In this document: one piece after another, positions 8,283-16,904 of the stretch | How positions within the stretch are numbered: position 1 is the first letter of the stretch | Layout of the letters: each line of letters begins with the position of its first letter | Source of the DNA: an uncultured delta proteobacterium | GTDB lineage: Bacteria > Desulfobacterota > Desulfobulbia > Desulfobulbales > Desulfocapsaceae | Assembly: GCA_903875445.1 (NCBI GenBank) | Contig: CAIQWD010000064.1 | Location: 1-64,000, forward strand | Direction: 5' to 3' | Length of the DNA: 64,000 bases | The notes under the pieces: generated by a model | Told to the model about the DNA's origin: nothing | Seen by the model: only the letters and a program-made list of their open reading frames with translations | Database searches by the model: none | Program-made: the position numbers and the translations under genes

Positions 8283-9552
8283 GGATATCGGTGCGGGTGA
8301 CAATGCCGATCATTTTGTCATCCTGAACTACGGGGAGATGGCCGACATCGTTTTCGATCATGATGCGGGCGGCAGCCGATGGCGAATCGCCCGGCCCGAT
8401 GCTGAGGATGTTGCGCGCCATGAAGGCCTTGACCGGGCTGTCCCACTGGATGTCTTTTTTTACCTTCTTCAGGTCCCAGAGAACGATAATACCTAAAATA
8501 TTATCGCCTTCCGTGACCATTAATCCCCTGATTTTATTGCTCGTCATAAGCGCCTGGACCTCGCGCATCGGCGTCTCTGGAGCAACTGAGATAACCGGAA
8601 AGGACATGATGTCGGCGATATGGATGCTCTCGGAACTGTTGGCCGCCAGGGCGGTGATGATTTTCTCAAAGATAGTGTCCGCCGACATTTCCGAGTCTTT
8701 GACGGTCGCCGAGCCCGCCCCGCTGTGACCGCCTCCACCGAAGAGGCCGAGGATTTGGCCGATATCGATGCTCTCGACGCCGCTACGGCCGATTATCGAG
8801 TGGCGGTCGTCGCTGGTAAAAATCACGAAGAGGGCATCGACATTGACGATCTTGCGGTACATGTTGACGACGGTCGCCAGATTCGGCACCTTTTTGTCGA
8901 GGGTGACATGGTTGAACCCGATGGAATGGCCGAAGATCGTCCGTTTTTCCGTCCGTTTCATCATCTCGAAGAGGATTTCCTTCTGGTTTTCTTCATAGGG
9001 CGGGTTGAGGAAGAAACCGGCGACATTCAGATCGGCCTTGTTGTCGAGGAGGTAGGCGGCGGCCCGGGCGTCATCGGCGGTTGTCCCGGGAAAGGAAAGA
9101 TGGCCGGTATCTTCGTAGAGACCGATGAGTAGGACCGTCGAGTCAAGAGGAGTGAGCTGGATACCGCGCTTTTGCATCTCGCGGGCGAAAAGGGTGACGG
9201 TGGAACCGATGCGCTCCTTACATGACCAACTGGCCTGGATATCGCTGCCGGCCATCATATGGTGGTCCCAGAGATCGATTTCCAGGCTCTCTTTCCCCGC
9301 GAGTTTATCCATACGGTCAAGTCGCTGCCATTGATCGGTATCGACGACGATCAGCTTGGTTACCTCGTCGTACCGCACTTCATTGGGCAGGATGAGGTTG
9401 AAGGCGGTCTTATGGGTTGAGAGAAACCGCTCAACGTTTTTATTGGTCATTTTCGGAACCACCCCGATACAGCCGGGGTAGAGGATAGTGGCGGCGATGA
9501 CCGAGGCCAATCCGTCAAAATCGGTGTTTTTGTGGGTTGTCGCGATAAGCAT
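8251..9552 (-). CDS. DHH/DHHA1 phosphoesterase with two CBS domains
   Basis: A 433-residue protein in the order DHH (residues 1-170), DHHA1 (about 215-300), CBS pair (about 305-430). Metal-binding motifs are visible: NTDFDG near the start, VVDTD, DHH, and GGGGHSGAGSA in DHHA1. The layout is that of the N-terminal part of the long CCA/poly(A) polymerase fusions, but no nucleotidyltransferase domain follows. A phosphodiesterase or exopolyphosphatase-like role regulated by adenine nucleotides through CBS is likely. The substrate is unknown. Confidence 0.82.
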   Translation of the reverse strand: MLIATTHKNTDFDGLASVIAATILYPGCIGVVPKMTNKNVERFLSTHKTAFNLILPNEVRYDEVTKLIVVDTDQWQRLDRMDKLAGKESLEIDLWDHHMMAGSDIQASWSCKERIGSTVTLFAREMQKRGIQLTPLDSTVLLIGLYEDTGHLSFPGTTADDARAAAYLLDNKADLNVAGFFLNPPYEENQKEILFEMMKRTEKRTIFGHSIGFNHVTLDKKVPNLATVVNMYRKIVNVDALFVIFTSDDRHSIIGRSGVESIDIGQILGLFGGGGHSGAGSATVKDSEMSADTIFEKIITALAANSSESIHIADIMSFPVISVAPETPMREVQALMTSNKIRGLMVTEGDNILGIIVLWDLKKVKKDIQWDSPVKAFMARNILSIGPGDSPSAAARIMIENDVGHLPVVQDDKMIGIVTRTDILTYYYDLLPD

Positions 9553-9662
9553 GGGAATATGTTATGTATTCTGGACCTGGGGAGGTTGGAATCGGCGAAC
9601 GGTACTGCCAATGCATTTCTACTATACCGGAGCGCCGGGGAATATCAAGGCAATATCGGAAT

Positions 9663-9692
9663 ACCGGCAAGGCTGTCCTTGCCGACTGCGGC
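9663..9692. repeat. Adjacent hairpins in the gap between divergent genes
   Basis: GGCAAGG-CTGT-CCTTGCC is a perfect 7-bp hairpin. It is followed at once by TTGCCG-ACT-GCGGCAA, which shares an arm with it, so two alternative folds are possible. It lies in the 229-bp gap upstream of the DHH gene (minus) and the SprT-like gene (plus). No known riboswitch consensus was recognised. Confidence 0.3.
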
Positions 9693-9781
9693 AAAGAGCG
9701 CTAAGGTTGCCTCTCCGAAAAGGCGCTTAACCCCGGTAAAGGACCGGCACCCGAAAAACTGTTTCCACCCGCAAAGAAATA

Positions 9782-10900
9782 ATGACCGTAAATATCAGGA
9801 TGGACCAGCTTCAGGCCCTTTGGCTGCGGCAATTGGATCACGAACACGAGGACATTTGCCTCAGTCATAATGTCGGCCTGCCGACACCGATCTTCGAAAT
9901 CACCGACTCGCAAAAGATCTATGGGCGCTGGCATACGTCCAGTGGGATTCTCTCGCTCAGTCGCCATTTAATCCTCCAGCACTCCTGGTCGGTGGTTTTA
10001 CAGGTGCTGAAGCATGAAATGGCGCATCAGCTGTGCACATTCTTGCACGGCGGCGCAACCGCCCATGGCGTCGGCTTCCAGGAGGCCTGCGAACGGCTCG
10101 GAGTGCTGCCGGAATTCCGGCGACCGGGCGTGGTGGTGCCGGAGATGGTGGAGGCAGCGGCGGCCCGCTCGGAGCTTTCCGAAAGCGGACGGAAGTGTCT
10201 TGCGAAAATTGAAAAACTCCTGGCCCTGGGCCGCTCGGTAAATGAGCATGAGGCGGCTCTCGCCATGGAAAAGGCCAATGAGCTGTTGGCGAAGTACCAT
10301 CTGCAAGGCCTGGAAGAGAGTGGCGAACATCGCTATGCCTGTGTGGTCATCGATCGGAAAAAGAAGAAGATCGCCGGCTATCAAAAGCATATCTGCTCGA
10401 TCCTCCAGGAATTCTTTTATGTGCGAATAGTGCTGTCGCAGCTCTATGACCCCGGTCGTGGTGACAGTTTCAAAACCATCGAACTTTTCGGCACCAGGGA
10501 AAATGTCGCCATTGCCGAATACTGTTTTCATTTTCTTGAAAACCGCCTGGCGCTTCTCTGGTCGGCCAATAAAGACAGATTCCGGGGGGCGGTGCAAACT
10601 GAAAAAAACAGCTATTTTCTTGGCTTGTTGCGGGGTTTTAGCCAGAAGCTTCGCGAACAAAAGAACTCCCGAACAGAAGAACCCGCTGCAGCGCAGGCGG
10701 GCGCCTTGATTCTCGCCGAGGAACAACGGCTGGCCTGGTTTGTCGGGATGCGGTTTCCCCGCCTCAGAAGAGCGTCCGCCGGGGGTGCCAAGGTTTACGG
10801 CGAGACCTACCGGGAAGGGATGGAAACGGGCAGGCAGATTACCTTGAATGAAGGAATTGCCGGACGGAACCCTGTCTTTGGCGGCCTGTTGTCATCATGA
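9782..10900 (+). CDS. SprT-like metallopeptidase-fold protein with DUF2786
   Basis: A 372-residue protein. Residues about 5-130 resemble SprT-like zinc metallopeptidases, with HEMAHQLC and a downstream His in HGVGFQEAC. Residues about 145-190 are a DUF2786 helix pair (KIEKLLALGRSVNEHEAALAMEKANELLAKY), and the DUF2786-associated C-terminal region follows. Both domains co-occur in bacterial proteins of unknown role. The ATG at 9782 lacks a clear ribosome site; ATG 9800 is the alternative. It is followed after 17 nt by the DUF4442 fusion gene. Confidence 0.75.
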   Translation: MTVNIRMDQLQALWLRQLDHEHEDICLSHNVGLPTPIFEITDSQKIYGRWHTSSGILSLSRHLILQHSWSVVLQVLKHEMAHQLCTFLHGGATAHGVGFQEACERLGVLPEFRRPGVVVPEMVEAAAARSELSESGRKCLAKIEKLLALGRSVNEHEAALAMEKANELLAKYHLQGLEESGEHRYACVVIDRKKKKIAGYQKHICSILQEFFYVRIVLSQLYDPGRGDSFKTIELFGTRENVAIAEYCFHFLENRLALLWSANKDRFRGAVQTEKNSYFLGLLRGFSQKLREQKNSRTEEPAAAQAGALILAEEQRLAWFVGMRFPRLRRASAGGAKVYGETYREGMETGRQITLNEGIAGRNPVFGGLLSS

Positions 10901-10917
10901 TATTAGGGGAGACGATC

Positions 10918-11826
10918 ATGAAAAAGAGTTTTTTCCCACAACTACGGTTCAAACCCATGGACCATCCGCGTATCTTCAAGATGATCGTCAACAGTTGGCC
11001 GCCGTATCTCGGGGCCGCCATCGCCGTTGAAGAGATTGCCCGGGACTGGCGGACTATCCGGGTGGCCATGAAGCTGCGCTGGTATAACCGCAACTACGTG
11101 AACAGCCATTTCGGCGGGAGCCTGTTCTCCATGACCGACCCGTTTTATATGCTGATGCTCATCCGCAATCTGGGTCGGGACTATGTAGTTTGGGATATGG
11201 CCGCGCGGATCCAATATCTCAAGCCCGGACGCGGCAAGGTAAGGGCTGTTTTTTCTCTTGACGCGGAGCGTCTTGACGATATCCGCGGCAAGGCCGAATC
11301 GGGACAGAAGTTGACGGAAATATTTCTGGTCGATGTCATCGATGCCCAAGGCGAAAAGGTCGCCACCGTCAAGAAGACCCTCTATATACGAAAGAAGGCA
11401 CCTGCCGGAGTCACCGTAACGACGAAAGAGGCAGTGGAGCAAACGCCCCCGGTCATCGAGGGTGGCTCGCCTGTTATTCTCTCATCCAAGTGGGGTAAGA
11501 TAGAGGTGGCAGGAATTGGCCAGGGCAAGGATTGGAAGATATGGCCGAGTGGTGGCTGGGTGTGGGATTGGTCGGAACATGGCACCGGTCATCGTCGGGG
11601 TATACAGACGGGCGATGTGCAGGAATTGATCGACCGGGGATGCCAGGTGGTGATCCTGACCTCCGGTCGTCTCGGCAGACTCAAGGTTCCCCTCGAAACC
11701 GTTGAATTTTTGGAGACCCGGGGGATAAAGGTCATCGTCACCGGCACCGGAAAAGGCGTTCATCTTTATAATGAGTATGCGCGAAATGGCGCTGCAGTTG
11801 GTGGCCTGTTTCACGCTACCTGCTGA
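10918..11826 (+). CDS. DUF4442 (hotdog thioesterase-like) - Mth938 domain fusion
   Basis: A 302-residue two-domain protein. The N-terminal half (about 1-150) matches DUF4442, a hotdog-fold family related to acyl thioesterases (NRNYVNSHFGGSLFSMTDPFY). The C-terminal half (about 190-300) matches the Mth938/NDUFAF3-like domain (KDWKIWPSGGWVWDW, VVILTSGRLGRLKVP). The ATG at 10918 has GGGGAGA 6 nt upstream; an in-frame ATG at 10897 overlaps the previous stop and has no such site. The Mth938 domain usually occurs alone. Function unknown. Confidence 0.75.
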   Translation: MKKSFFPQLRFKPMDHPRIFKMIVNSWPPYLGAAIAVEEIARDWRTIRVAMKLRWYNRNYVNSHFGGSLFSMTDPFYMLMLIRNLGRDYVVWDMAARIQYLKPGRGKVRAVFSLDAERLDDIRGKAESGQKLTEIFLVDVIDAQGEKVATVKKTLYIRKKAPAGVTVTTKEAVEQTPPVIEGGSPVILSSKWGKIEVAGIGQGKDWKIWPSGGWVWDWSEHGTGHRRGIQTGDVQELIDRGCQVVILTSGRLGRLKVPLETVEFLETRGIKVIVTGTGKGVHLYNEYARNGAAVGGLFHATC

Positions 11827-11860
11827 GCCCTTGAACAGGCTCTTTGTCTGAGACAAAAAG

Positions 11861-11899
11861 CAGCACGGGCAACTGCCATTCCGGCAATTGCCTGTGCTG
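11861..11899. terminator. Bidirectional terminator between convergent genes
   Basis: A 17-bp hairpin with two mismatches (CAGCACGGGCAACTGCC / GGCAATTGCCTGTGCTG) around the loop ATTCC. TTTCT follows on the plus strand, and the complement of ACAAAAAG (CTTTTTGT) follows on the minus strand. It separates the DUF4442 fusion from the convergent Hsp20 gene. Confidence 0.8.
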
Positions 11900-11927
11900 T
11901 TTCTCCACATTGCTGTTATCTCTTTTC

Positions 11928-12314
11928 TCAACCAACTTTGATTTCAATCTGCCGCGGTTTTGCCGATTCCGCTTTCGGCAGGTGCAGCAGCAGGACACCC
12001 TCCTTAAGTTCAGCATTTACTTTAGCGACATCTATGGATTGCGGTACCGAGAAGGTTCTCCGGTATTCCACGTCGGCAAATTCCTCCCAAATGACCGCTC
12101 CCACCGGTTTCACCTCCCTGACTCCCGACAGCGCCAACCGGCCGTTATCGATATTGATGGAAATATTATTCTTATCTACCCCCGGCATATCGGCAAACAG
12201 CAGGATTTCATTTTCGTTTTCAACAATGTCTACGAGGGGTGCAACCGTCGGAATCTGACGGTTACGTTCGCTCAAGGCCTCTTCTCTGACTGTAACATCT
12301 TGTCTTTCACTCAT
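11928..12314 (-). CDS. Hsp20/alpha-crystallin small heat-shock protein
   Basis: A 128-residue holdase. The alpha-crystallin domain spans about residues 25-128, with the A-x-x-x-G-V-L pattern as AELKEGVLLLHLPKAE near the end. It is second after another Hsp20 gene on the same strand, 36 nt downstream. Paired Hsp20 genes of this kind are common in Desulfobacterota. The short N-terminal arm suggests limited oligomerisation, which is inference. Confidence 0.9.
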   Translation of the reverse strand: MSERQDVTVREEALSERNRQIPTVAPLVDIVENENEILLFADMPGVDKNNISINIDNGRLALSGVREVKPVGAVIWEEFADVEYRRTFSVPQSIDVAKVNAELKEGVLLLHLPKAESAKPRQIEIKVG

Positions 12315-12350
12315 ATCTTTGTCCTCCCAATTTTAGCTACCATTTGATTG

Positions 12351-12797
12351 TTAGCTGATAACAATTTGTTTTGGTTTTGCCGGCTCGGCTTTGCCGAGAA
12401 TCAGGGTGAGAATTCCATCCTTCAGGGACGCCTCAACTTTGCCGGCGTCAACCTCCGAAGGCAGGGTAAAACTCCTGGTAAAGGAAGTTTCCCCCCGTTC
12501 GACTCGATGCGCGGTATAACCCTCCGGATTTTCCGCTTTGCGCGTTCCGCGGATTTCAAGATAGTTTCCCTGAAGTTTGACGCTCAGGTCTTCCTTTTTG
12601 ATTCCCGGAACTTCTACGCGGATCTCCAGATTTTCACCGGTGTCGTACATATTCGTACGCGGTCCGGACTCGGTTACACCCCATGTTCCAGCCGACAACC
12701 TGGGTCTTTGGTAATTCTCGAAAACACCGCCAAGTCTTGAATTGAAAAGATCCATCGCCTGAATCATCCGATCAAAATCTCTTATTCTCGTCCACAT
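12351..12797 (-). CDS. Hsp20/alpha-crystallin small heat-shock protein
   Basis: A 148-residue small heat-shock protein with a full alpha-crystallin domain (about 40-148). ASLKDGILTLILGKAEPAKPKQI marks the conserved C-terminal strand. It is first of the Hsp20 pair and divergent from the RHH-like/DnaJ operon starting 201 bp away, so the four genes form one divergent chaperone locus. The region upstream on the minus strand is very AT-rich with a TTGACT box, a possible promoter. Confidence 0.92.
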   Translation of the reverse strand: MWTRIRDFDRMIQAMDLFNSRLGGVFENYQRPRLSAGTWGVTESGPRTNMYDTGENLEIRVEVPGIKKEDLSVKLQGNYLEIRGTRKAENPEGYTAHRVERGETSFTRSFTLPSEVDAGKVEASLKDGILTLILGKAEPAKPKQIVIS

Positions 12798-12951
12798 ATT
12801 CTCCCTCCTTTTTTATGGTTTTCGTGGGGCCGGTTGTTGCTCCAAGCCCTCATCTTTTGTTACATAAAACATAATTATTAAAAACGATGAGTCAACGAAA
12901 AATAAATTACTAAATATGAAATATACATATTAGTTACTATAACGATATAAA

Positions 12952-12980
12952 TTGACAAAGTAATATTTTGTGCCTACTTT
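12952..12980 (+). promoter_or_regulatory. Sigma-70-type promoter of the RHH-like/dnaJ operon
   Basis: TTGACA (12952-12957), a 17-bp spacer and TACTTT (12975-12980). AGGAGG follows at 12988 just before the ATG at 12999. That leaves an untranslated leader of only about 12 nt. Confidence 0.6.
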
Positions 12981-12998
12981 TGTTTCAGGAGGAAGAAA

Positions 12999-13634
12999 AT
13001 GGCTTTGACAATGCAGCATAAAGGGCTGGCCGATCAGGCCGGAATCGAAATTTCCGAGGCAAGACTGAGAGGCCGGCAGTCGGTGCGTACTACCTTCCGT
13101 CTTCCGGTGTATCTTATTGAGTTATTGGGAATTATTGCCGGGCAATTTGGCGTAAAGCAGAAGTCTCTCTTTGATCAGTTGATTGAGGATAGCGAAGTTC
13201 TCGATGAGGTTGCTGCATGGGTTGCTGGTTATACTCCGGAAAACATAGAACGCCGCCCGAAGACCTATGTGCTCAGTAAAGACTCCTTGCTTGCCCTTGA
13301 AAGGGTTGCCGCCGAACGCCGGATTTCCCGTGACATTCTCGTGGAAATCTCCATCCGGAGGCTTCTTCCGCTGCTCCTTGCCGAGCGGGATAAACACGCC
13401 AAGCGGGTAAAGATCCTCGGTGACATGGAGAAGTATCTCCAACAGGGGCACGAACTGCAGGCCAGTGCGGAGAATCTTCTCGGCAAAACTGATCCGGTAT
13501 ATGAGATGATCAGCAAGATGGTCCGCTTGGGCGAAGAAAAGGTACTGGATTTGACAGGCATAGTTGCCAAGGGCAAAGGTTTGGAGAAGGTCAGGGTAGA
13601 AAGATTTCTGGGAGATGTGATCAACGGAGGGTGA
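12999..13634 (+). CDS. Uncharacterised protein with two ribbon-helix-helix-like segments
   Basis: 211 residues, family not recognised. Two segments resemble ribbon-helix-helix repeats: residues about 30-65 (TTFRLPVYLIELLGIIAGQF) and about 88-125 (KTYVLSKDSLLALERVAAER). Each is a beta strand followed by two helices. The C-terminal part is helical and charged. A strong AGGAGG precedes the ATG. It overlaps the leader of the DnaJ gene, with its stop 2 nt before that ATG, and is divergent from two Hsp20 genes. A regulator of this chaperone locus is plausible but unproven. Confidence 0.6.
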   Translation: MALTMQHKGLADQAGIEISEARLRGRQSVRTTFRLPVYLIELLGIIAGQFGVKQKSLFDQLIEDSEVLDEVAAWVAGYTPENIERRPKTYVLSKDSLLALERVAAERRISRDILVEISIRRLLPLLLAERDKHAKRVKILGDMEKYLQQGHELQASAENLLGKTDPVYEMISKMVRLGEEKVLDLTGIVAKGKGLEKVRVERFLGDVINGG

Positions 13635-13636
13635 GT

Positions 13637-14626
13637 ATGAAAACACGAGATTATTATGAAATTCTCGGGGTTTCCAAAAATGCGTCGGAGGACGAGATTC
13701 AGCGTGCCTATCGAAAACTCGCCCGTAAGTTTCATCCCGATGTAAGTAAAGACAAGGATGCCGACCGGAAGTTCAAAGAACTGAGCGAAGCCCGAGAAGT
13801 TTTGAAGGATCCGGAGAAGAGGAAGCTTTACGACACCTATGGTGCCAATTGGCAACAGGAGAAAGACCGGCCACATTGGCATGGCGCCGGTGACAAGGGC
13901 TATTCGCGGTCGTTTCATTTTAGCGGCGATGACTCTAGACAGTCGGCGGACTTCGATGACATTCTCGAAAATCTCTTTCGGCAAGGTGCCGGCAGTCAAA
14001 GCGGCTACCAACATCATGGTTTTGATTCTCCGGGCCGCGAGACGGAGGCCGAGATAAGCGTATCGATCAGCGAGGTTTTTCATGGCGCAAGCAGAACTCT
14101 GACCTTGCAGACCTATGAGCTCGGTCCCGACGGCCGGATGCAACCGGTAACGAGAACTTTGCAGGTAAAAATCCCAAAAGGTATAACCGACGGGGCAGTT
14201 ATCAGATTGGCGGGGCAGGGGGAACCGGGGAGTGGTGGACGCGGCAAGGCCGGAGATCTTTTGCTGCGCATCCACATTGCTGCCGATTCCCGTTTTAAGG
14301 CGGAAGGTCACGATCTGTATACGGTTGTCGCCGTGTCTCCCTGGGAGGCCATGTTGGGAGCCGGAATTCCGGTACAGACCATGGACGGGACCGTTACCTT
14401 GTCGGTTCCGAGGGGCTCCCAAAATGGTCGCAAGCTGCGCTTGCGCGGCAAGGGCTTACCCAAGCGCAACGGTTCAGCCGGGGATATTATCGTAGAACTT
14501 GAAGTGCGGCTTCCTGACCACATAAGCGGCGAAGAAGAAAGGCTCTTTCTCGAAATTGCCAAAACCTCCAGATTCAATCCTCGGACGAAGTACATACAAA
14601 GGGCCGGCAACCAGACACAGGATTGA
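13637..14626 (+). CDS. cbpA: CbpA-type DnaJ-like co-chaperone
   Basis: A 329-residue J-domain protein. The J-domain is at residues about 3-70 with HPD in FHPDVSKDKD. A Gly/Ser-rich linker follows, then the C-terminal substrate-binding beta domains (about 130-320). The DnaJ zinc finger (CxxCxGxG repeats) is absent, placing it with CbpA-type proteins. The ATG at 13637 has GGAGGG upstream; a GTG at 13631 would lie inside that site. It is co-transcribed with the RHH-like gene. The inferred role is to recruit DnaK during stress. Confidence 0.88.
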   Translation: MKTRDYYEILGVSKNASEDEIQRAYRKLARKFHPDVSKDKDADRKFKELSEAREVLKDPEKRKLYDTYGANWQQEKDRPHWHGAGDKGYSRSFHFSGDDSRQSADFDDILENLFRQGAGSQSGYQHHGFDSPGRETEAEISVSISEVFHGASRTLTLQTYELGPDGRMQPVTRTLQVKIPKGITDGAVIRLAGQGEPGSGGRGKAGDLLLRIHIAADSRFKAEGHDLYTVVAVSPWEAMLGAGIPVQTMDGTVTLSVPRGSQNGRKLRLRGKGLPKRNGSAGDIIVELEVRLPDHISGEEERLFLEIAKTSRFNPRTKYIQRAGNQTQD

Positions 14627-14689
14627 ACTTGTTTTCCGAAAATAGATGAGTTAAACAACAGTTGCTCTATTCAACAAAAAGGAGGGGAA

Positions 14690-15184
14690 ATGGAAACACA
14701 AATCGTTCGGGAGTTCAGAAAAAACCTGCGACGACTTGAGCAATTGATTGTAACCCAGATGCGAGAGGATACCGGCAGCCACGGAGTCTCCGGTGCCCAG
14801 TGTCATTGTCTCCTGGCGGTGGAACTGCTTGGACGACCGTCGCAGAATGAACTGGCGGAGCAGCTCTGCCTCGATAAGAGCACCCTTAGCCGTACGGTGG
14901 AAGGGCTGGTGCAAATCGGTTTACTAGAGAGGGCAACGGATAAAAAGGATCGGCGGGTATACCGCATTAAGTTGACGGAACAGGGGGAAAAGACCTGCGC
15001 AAGCATCAACGCCGCCAATGATGCGCTCTATGGCCGGGTGCTTGACCGCTTGCCCATGGCGGCTGAAGGGGTGGTTGGTGCATTTGCGGCGATTGTTCAG
15101 GCGATGCTGGAGGTCAAGGCCGAAAACGGATTCTGCCTTTCGGCGGGCTGTACAAAGGAGACTGAAAATGCAACTAAGCCTTGA
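14690..15184 (+). CDS. MarR-family transcriptional regulator
   Basis: A 164-residue winged-helix regulator. The recognition region is LGRPSQNELAEQLCLDKSTLSRTVEGLV and the wing is DKKDRRVYRIKLTEQGEK (residues about 85-105). The C-terminal tail carries CLSAGC, two Cys that could sense thiol or metal stress. AAGGAGGGG precedes the ATG. No obvious target operon follows; the next gene converges and overlaps its end by 11 bp. Confidence 0.85.
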   Translation: METQIVREFRKNLRRLEQLIVTQMREDTGSHGVSGAQCHCLLAVELLGRPSQNELAEQLCLDKSTLSRTVEGLVQIGLLERATDKKDRRVYRIKLTEQGEKTCASINAANDALYGRVLDRLPMAAEGVVGAFAAIVQAMLEVKAENGFCLSAGCTKETENATKP

Positions 15185-15506
15185 TCATCTCCGTGGTCAC
15201 CATCCGGTCGATAAAATCAAGGACGAACTGACGCTGGACGGCGGTCGCTTGGGCGATACAACTGCAATGCAGGTTGAAGCGGCTGCGCACCAACAGCTCA
15301 AACTTGACGGCGCTGCCGGTCACCTCCACCGCCAGGTAGAAGGGCCCGTGTTCTTCATGCCCCTGCTGGGCGGCAGAGAGCAGGTCCGGCGGCAGCTCTA
15401 TCCAGTAAATGCCGATCATCGGCCCCTGTTTGATGGTTCTTTTCAGATAGGAGTCGATATTGTTGCACTCCATCGGACTCAGTTCATCAATGACAAATTG
15501 GCGCAT
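15174..15506 (-). CDS. Conserved hypothetical protein
   Basis: A 110-residue soluble alpha/beta protein, not assigned to a named family. Visible features are IGIYWIELPPDLL, GPFYLAVEVT and a late Cys pair (HCSC). The pattern resembles small conserved proteins I associate with Desulfobulbales, but no function is known. It lies between convergent marR and a long inverted repeat. Confidence 0.6.
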   Translation of the reverse strand: MRQFVIDELSPMECNNIDSYLKRTIKQGPMIGIYWIELPPDLLSAAQQGHEEHGPFYLAVEVTGSAVKFELLVRSRFNLHCSCIAQATAVQRQFVLDFIDRMVTTEMIKA

Positions 15507-15520
15507 GGTTCTTCCTTTTA

Positions 15521-15572
15521 GAACCTAAGAAATTCATTTCTTGCTTTTCAGGAATGAATTTCGTGAAGGTTC
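15521..15572. repeat. Long imperfect inverted repeat between minus-strand genes
   Basis: GAACCT...GAAATTCATT is mirrored by AATGAATTTC...AGGTTC, giving an inner 10-bp perfect stem and an outer 6-bp stem with small bulges. It sits 19 bp past the PhoH stop and 15 bp before the hypothetical gene start on the minus strand. It could be a terminator for phoH or an operator or RNA structure for the next gene. There is no clear T-run. Confidence 0.45.
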
Positions 15573-15590
15573 TTATCCCGTTTATCGGGG

Positions 15591-16904
15591 CTATAAATAA
15601 TCGGTGGCGATTGCCGAAAGCGGACTCCGCTCACTCTTACTGAGGGTGACGTGGCCGTACAGAGGTTGGCCCTTCAATCTTTCTACGGCATAGGCGAGAC
15701 CATTGGACGAAGCATCAAGGTAGGGGTTGTCGATCTGGTTCGGGTCGCCGGTGAGCACCATTTTGGTGTTTTCGCCGGCCCTTGAGACAATGGTTTTTAC
15801 TTCATGGGGCGTCAGGTTCTGGGCCTCGTCGATGATCACGAACTGGTCGGGAATGGAGCGCCCACGGATATAGGTGAGGGCTTCCAGTTCGAGTTGCTGC
15901 GTTTTCAACAGCTTGTCGATCTTGCTTTGCACCGTACCGTCTTCCATCTTATGGCCAATCCGCATCAGGTAGCTGAGATTGTCGAAAATCGGCTGCATCC
16001 AGATGCTCAGTTTTTCGTCCTTGGTACCCGGCAGGTAGCCAAGATCGCGGCCCATGGGGATGATCGGCCGCGACACCAAAAGTCTGTCAAAAGTCTCCTT
16101 GCGCAGCACGCAGTGCAACCCGGCTGCGAGAGCAAGGAGCGTCTTGCCGGTGCCGGCTTTGCCGATCAGGGTAATCATATTGATCTTCGGATCGAGGAGG
16201 AGCTCCAGAGCCATCCGCTGTTCCTTCGAGCGGGCATGGAGATCCCAGGCGCTGTCAAATGTCGGCTCCAGATGGATGAGGCTGTCGCGGCCGGTGGCCT
16301 TGGCAAAACCGCTGTGTTTTTGGTTGTTCAGGTCTTTCAGGATGACGAATTCGTTGGTGTAAAAATCGGCTCCGGCAATGGTTGCACCCTTGTCTTTATG
16401 AAAGGCATCGACAATTTCTCCGGCAACCGGGAGTTCCCGCCAGCCGCTATAGAGGCTGTCGAAATCGCATTTTTGCTGCTCAAAATCCATGACCTCGATG
16501 CCCAGGGCATCGGCTTTCAAGCGGGCATTGATATCTTTTGAAACGAAGATCACCTTTTTCTTATCCGCGACCAGGTTGGCGGCGACGGCAAGAATGCGGT
16601 GGTCCGGCACGGACATGTTGAGAAAGGTGCCGGGAATGGCTTTTTCATCGAGAGAAATTTTCAGCATTCCGCCGTTGTCAAGGGCGACGCCATTTCGCAA
16701 GGTTCCCTGGGAACGGAGGTGATCGAGATGACGAATGACCTGGCGGGCGTTCCGTCCGAGTTCATCGTTTACTCGTTTGAAATTATCGAGCTCTTCAATG
16801 ACGGTCATCGGCAGTACTACAAAGTTGTCGCCAAAGGAATTGATTGCCTCCGGATTATGGAGCAACACATTGGTATCAAGAACAAAATGTTTCTGTGGTT
16901 TCAT
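15591..16904 (-). CDS. PIN-PhoH fusion ATPase
   Basis: A 437-residue protein. The N-terminal PIN nuclease domain (about 1-135) starts FVLDTNVLLHNP, with further acidic residues in IEELDNFKR. The C-terminal PhoH-type P-loop ATPase has Walker A in GKAGTGKTLLALAAG, then RPIIPMGRDLGYLPG, and Walker B in FVIIDEAQNLTPHE. This is the PhoH2-like architecture, thought to couple RNA cleavage and unwinding. Its ATG overlaps the TGA of the upstream M24 peptidase gene (ATGA), so the two are translationally coupled. Confidence 0.92.
   Translation of the reverse strand: MKPQKHFVLDTNVLLHNPEAINSFGDNFVVLPMTVIEELDNFKRVNDELGRNARQVIRHLDHLRSQGTLRNGVALDNGGMLKISLDEKAIPGTFLNMSVPDHRILAVAANLVADKKKVIFVSKDINARLKADALGIEVMDFEQQKCDFDSLYSGWRELPVAGEIVDAFHKDKGATIAGADFYTNEFVILKDLNNQKHSGFAKATGRDSLIHLEPTFDSAWDLHARSKEQRMALELLLDPKINMITLIGKAGTGKTLLALAAGLHCVLRKETFDRLLVSRPIIPMGRDLGYLPGTKDEKLSIWMQPIFDNLSYLMRIGHKMEDGTVQSKIDKLLKTQQLELEALTYIRGRSIPDQFVIIDEAQNLTPHEVKTIVSRAGENTKMVLTGDPNQIDNPYLDASSNGLAYAVERLKGQPLYGHVTLSKSERSPLSAIATDYL

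Noticed and set aside
9553-9781. Possible riboswitch in the gap before the DHH and SprT-like genes
   Set aside because: Hairpins are present but no known aptamer consensus could be matched by eye, and neither gene suggests a ligand.
13265-14422. 385-codon minus-strand frame opposite the RHH-like and dnaJ genes
   Set aside because: Composition is that of an antisense reading frame. The plus strand encodes a J-domain with HPD and a good ribosome site.
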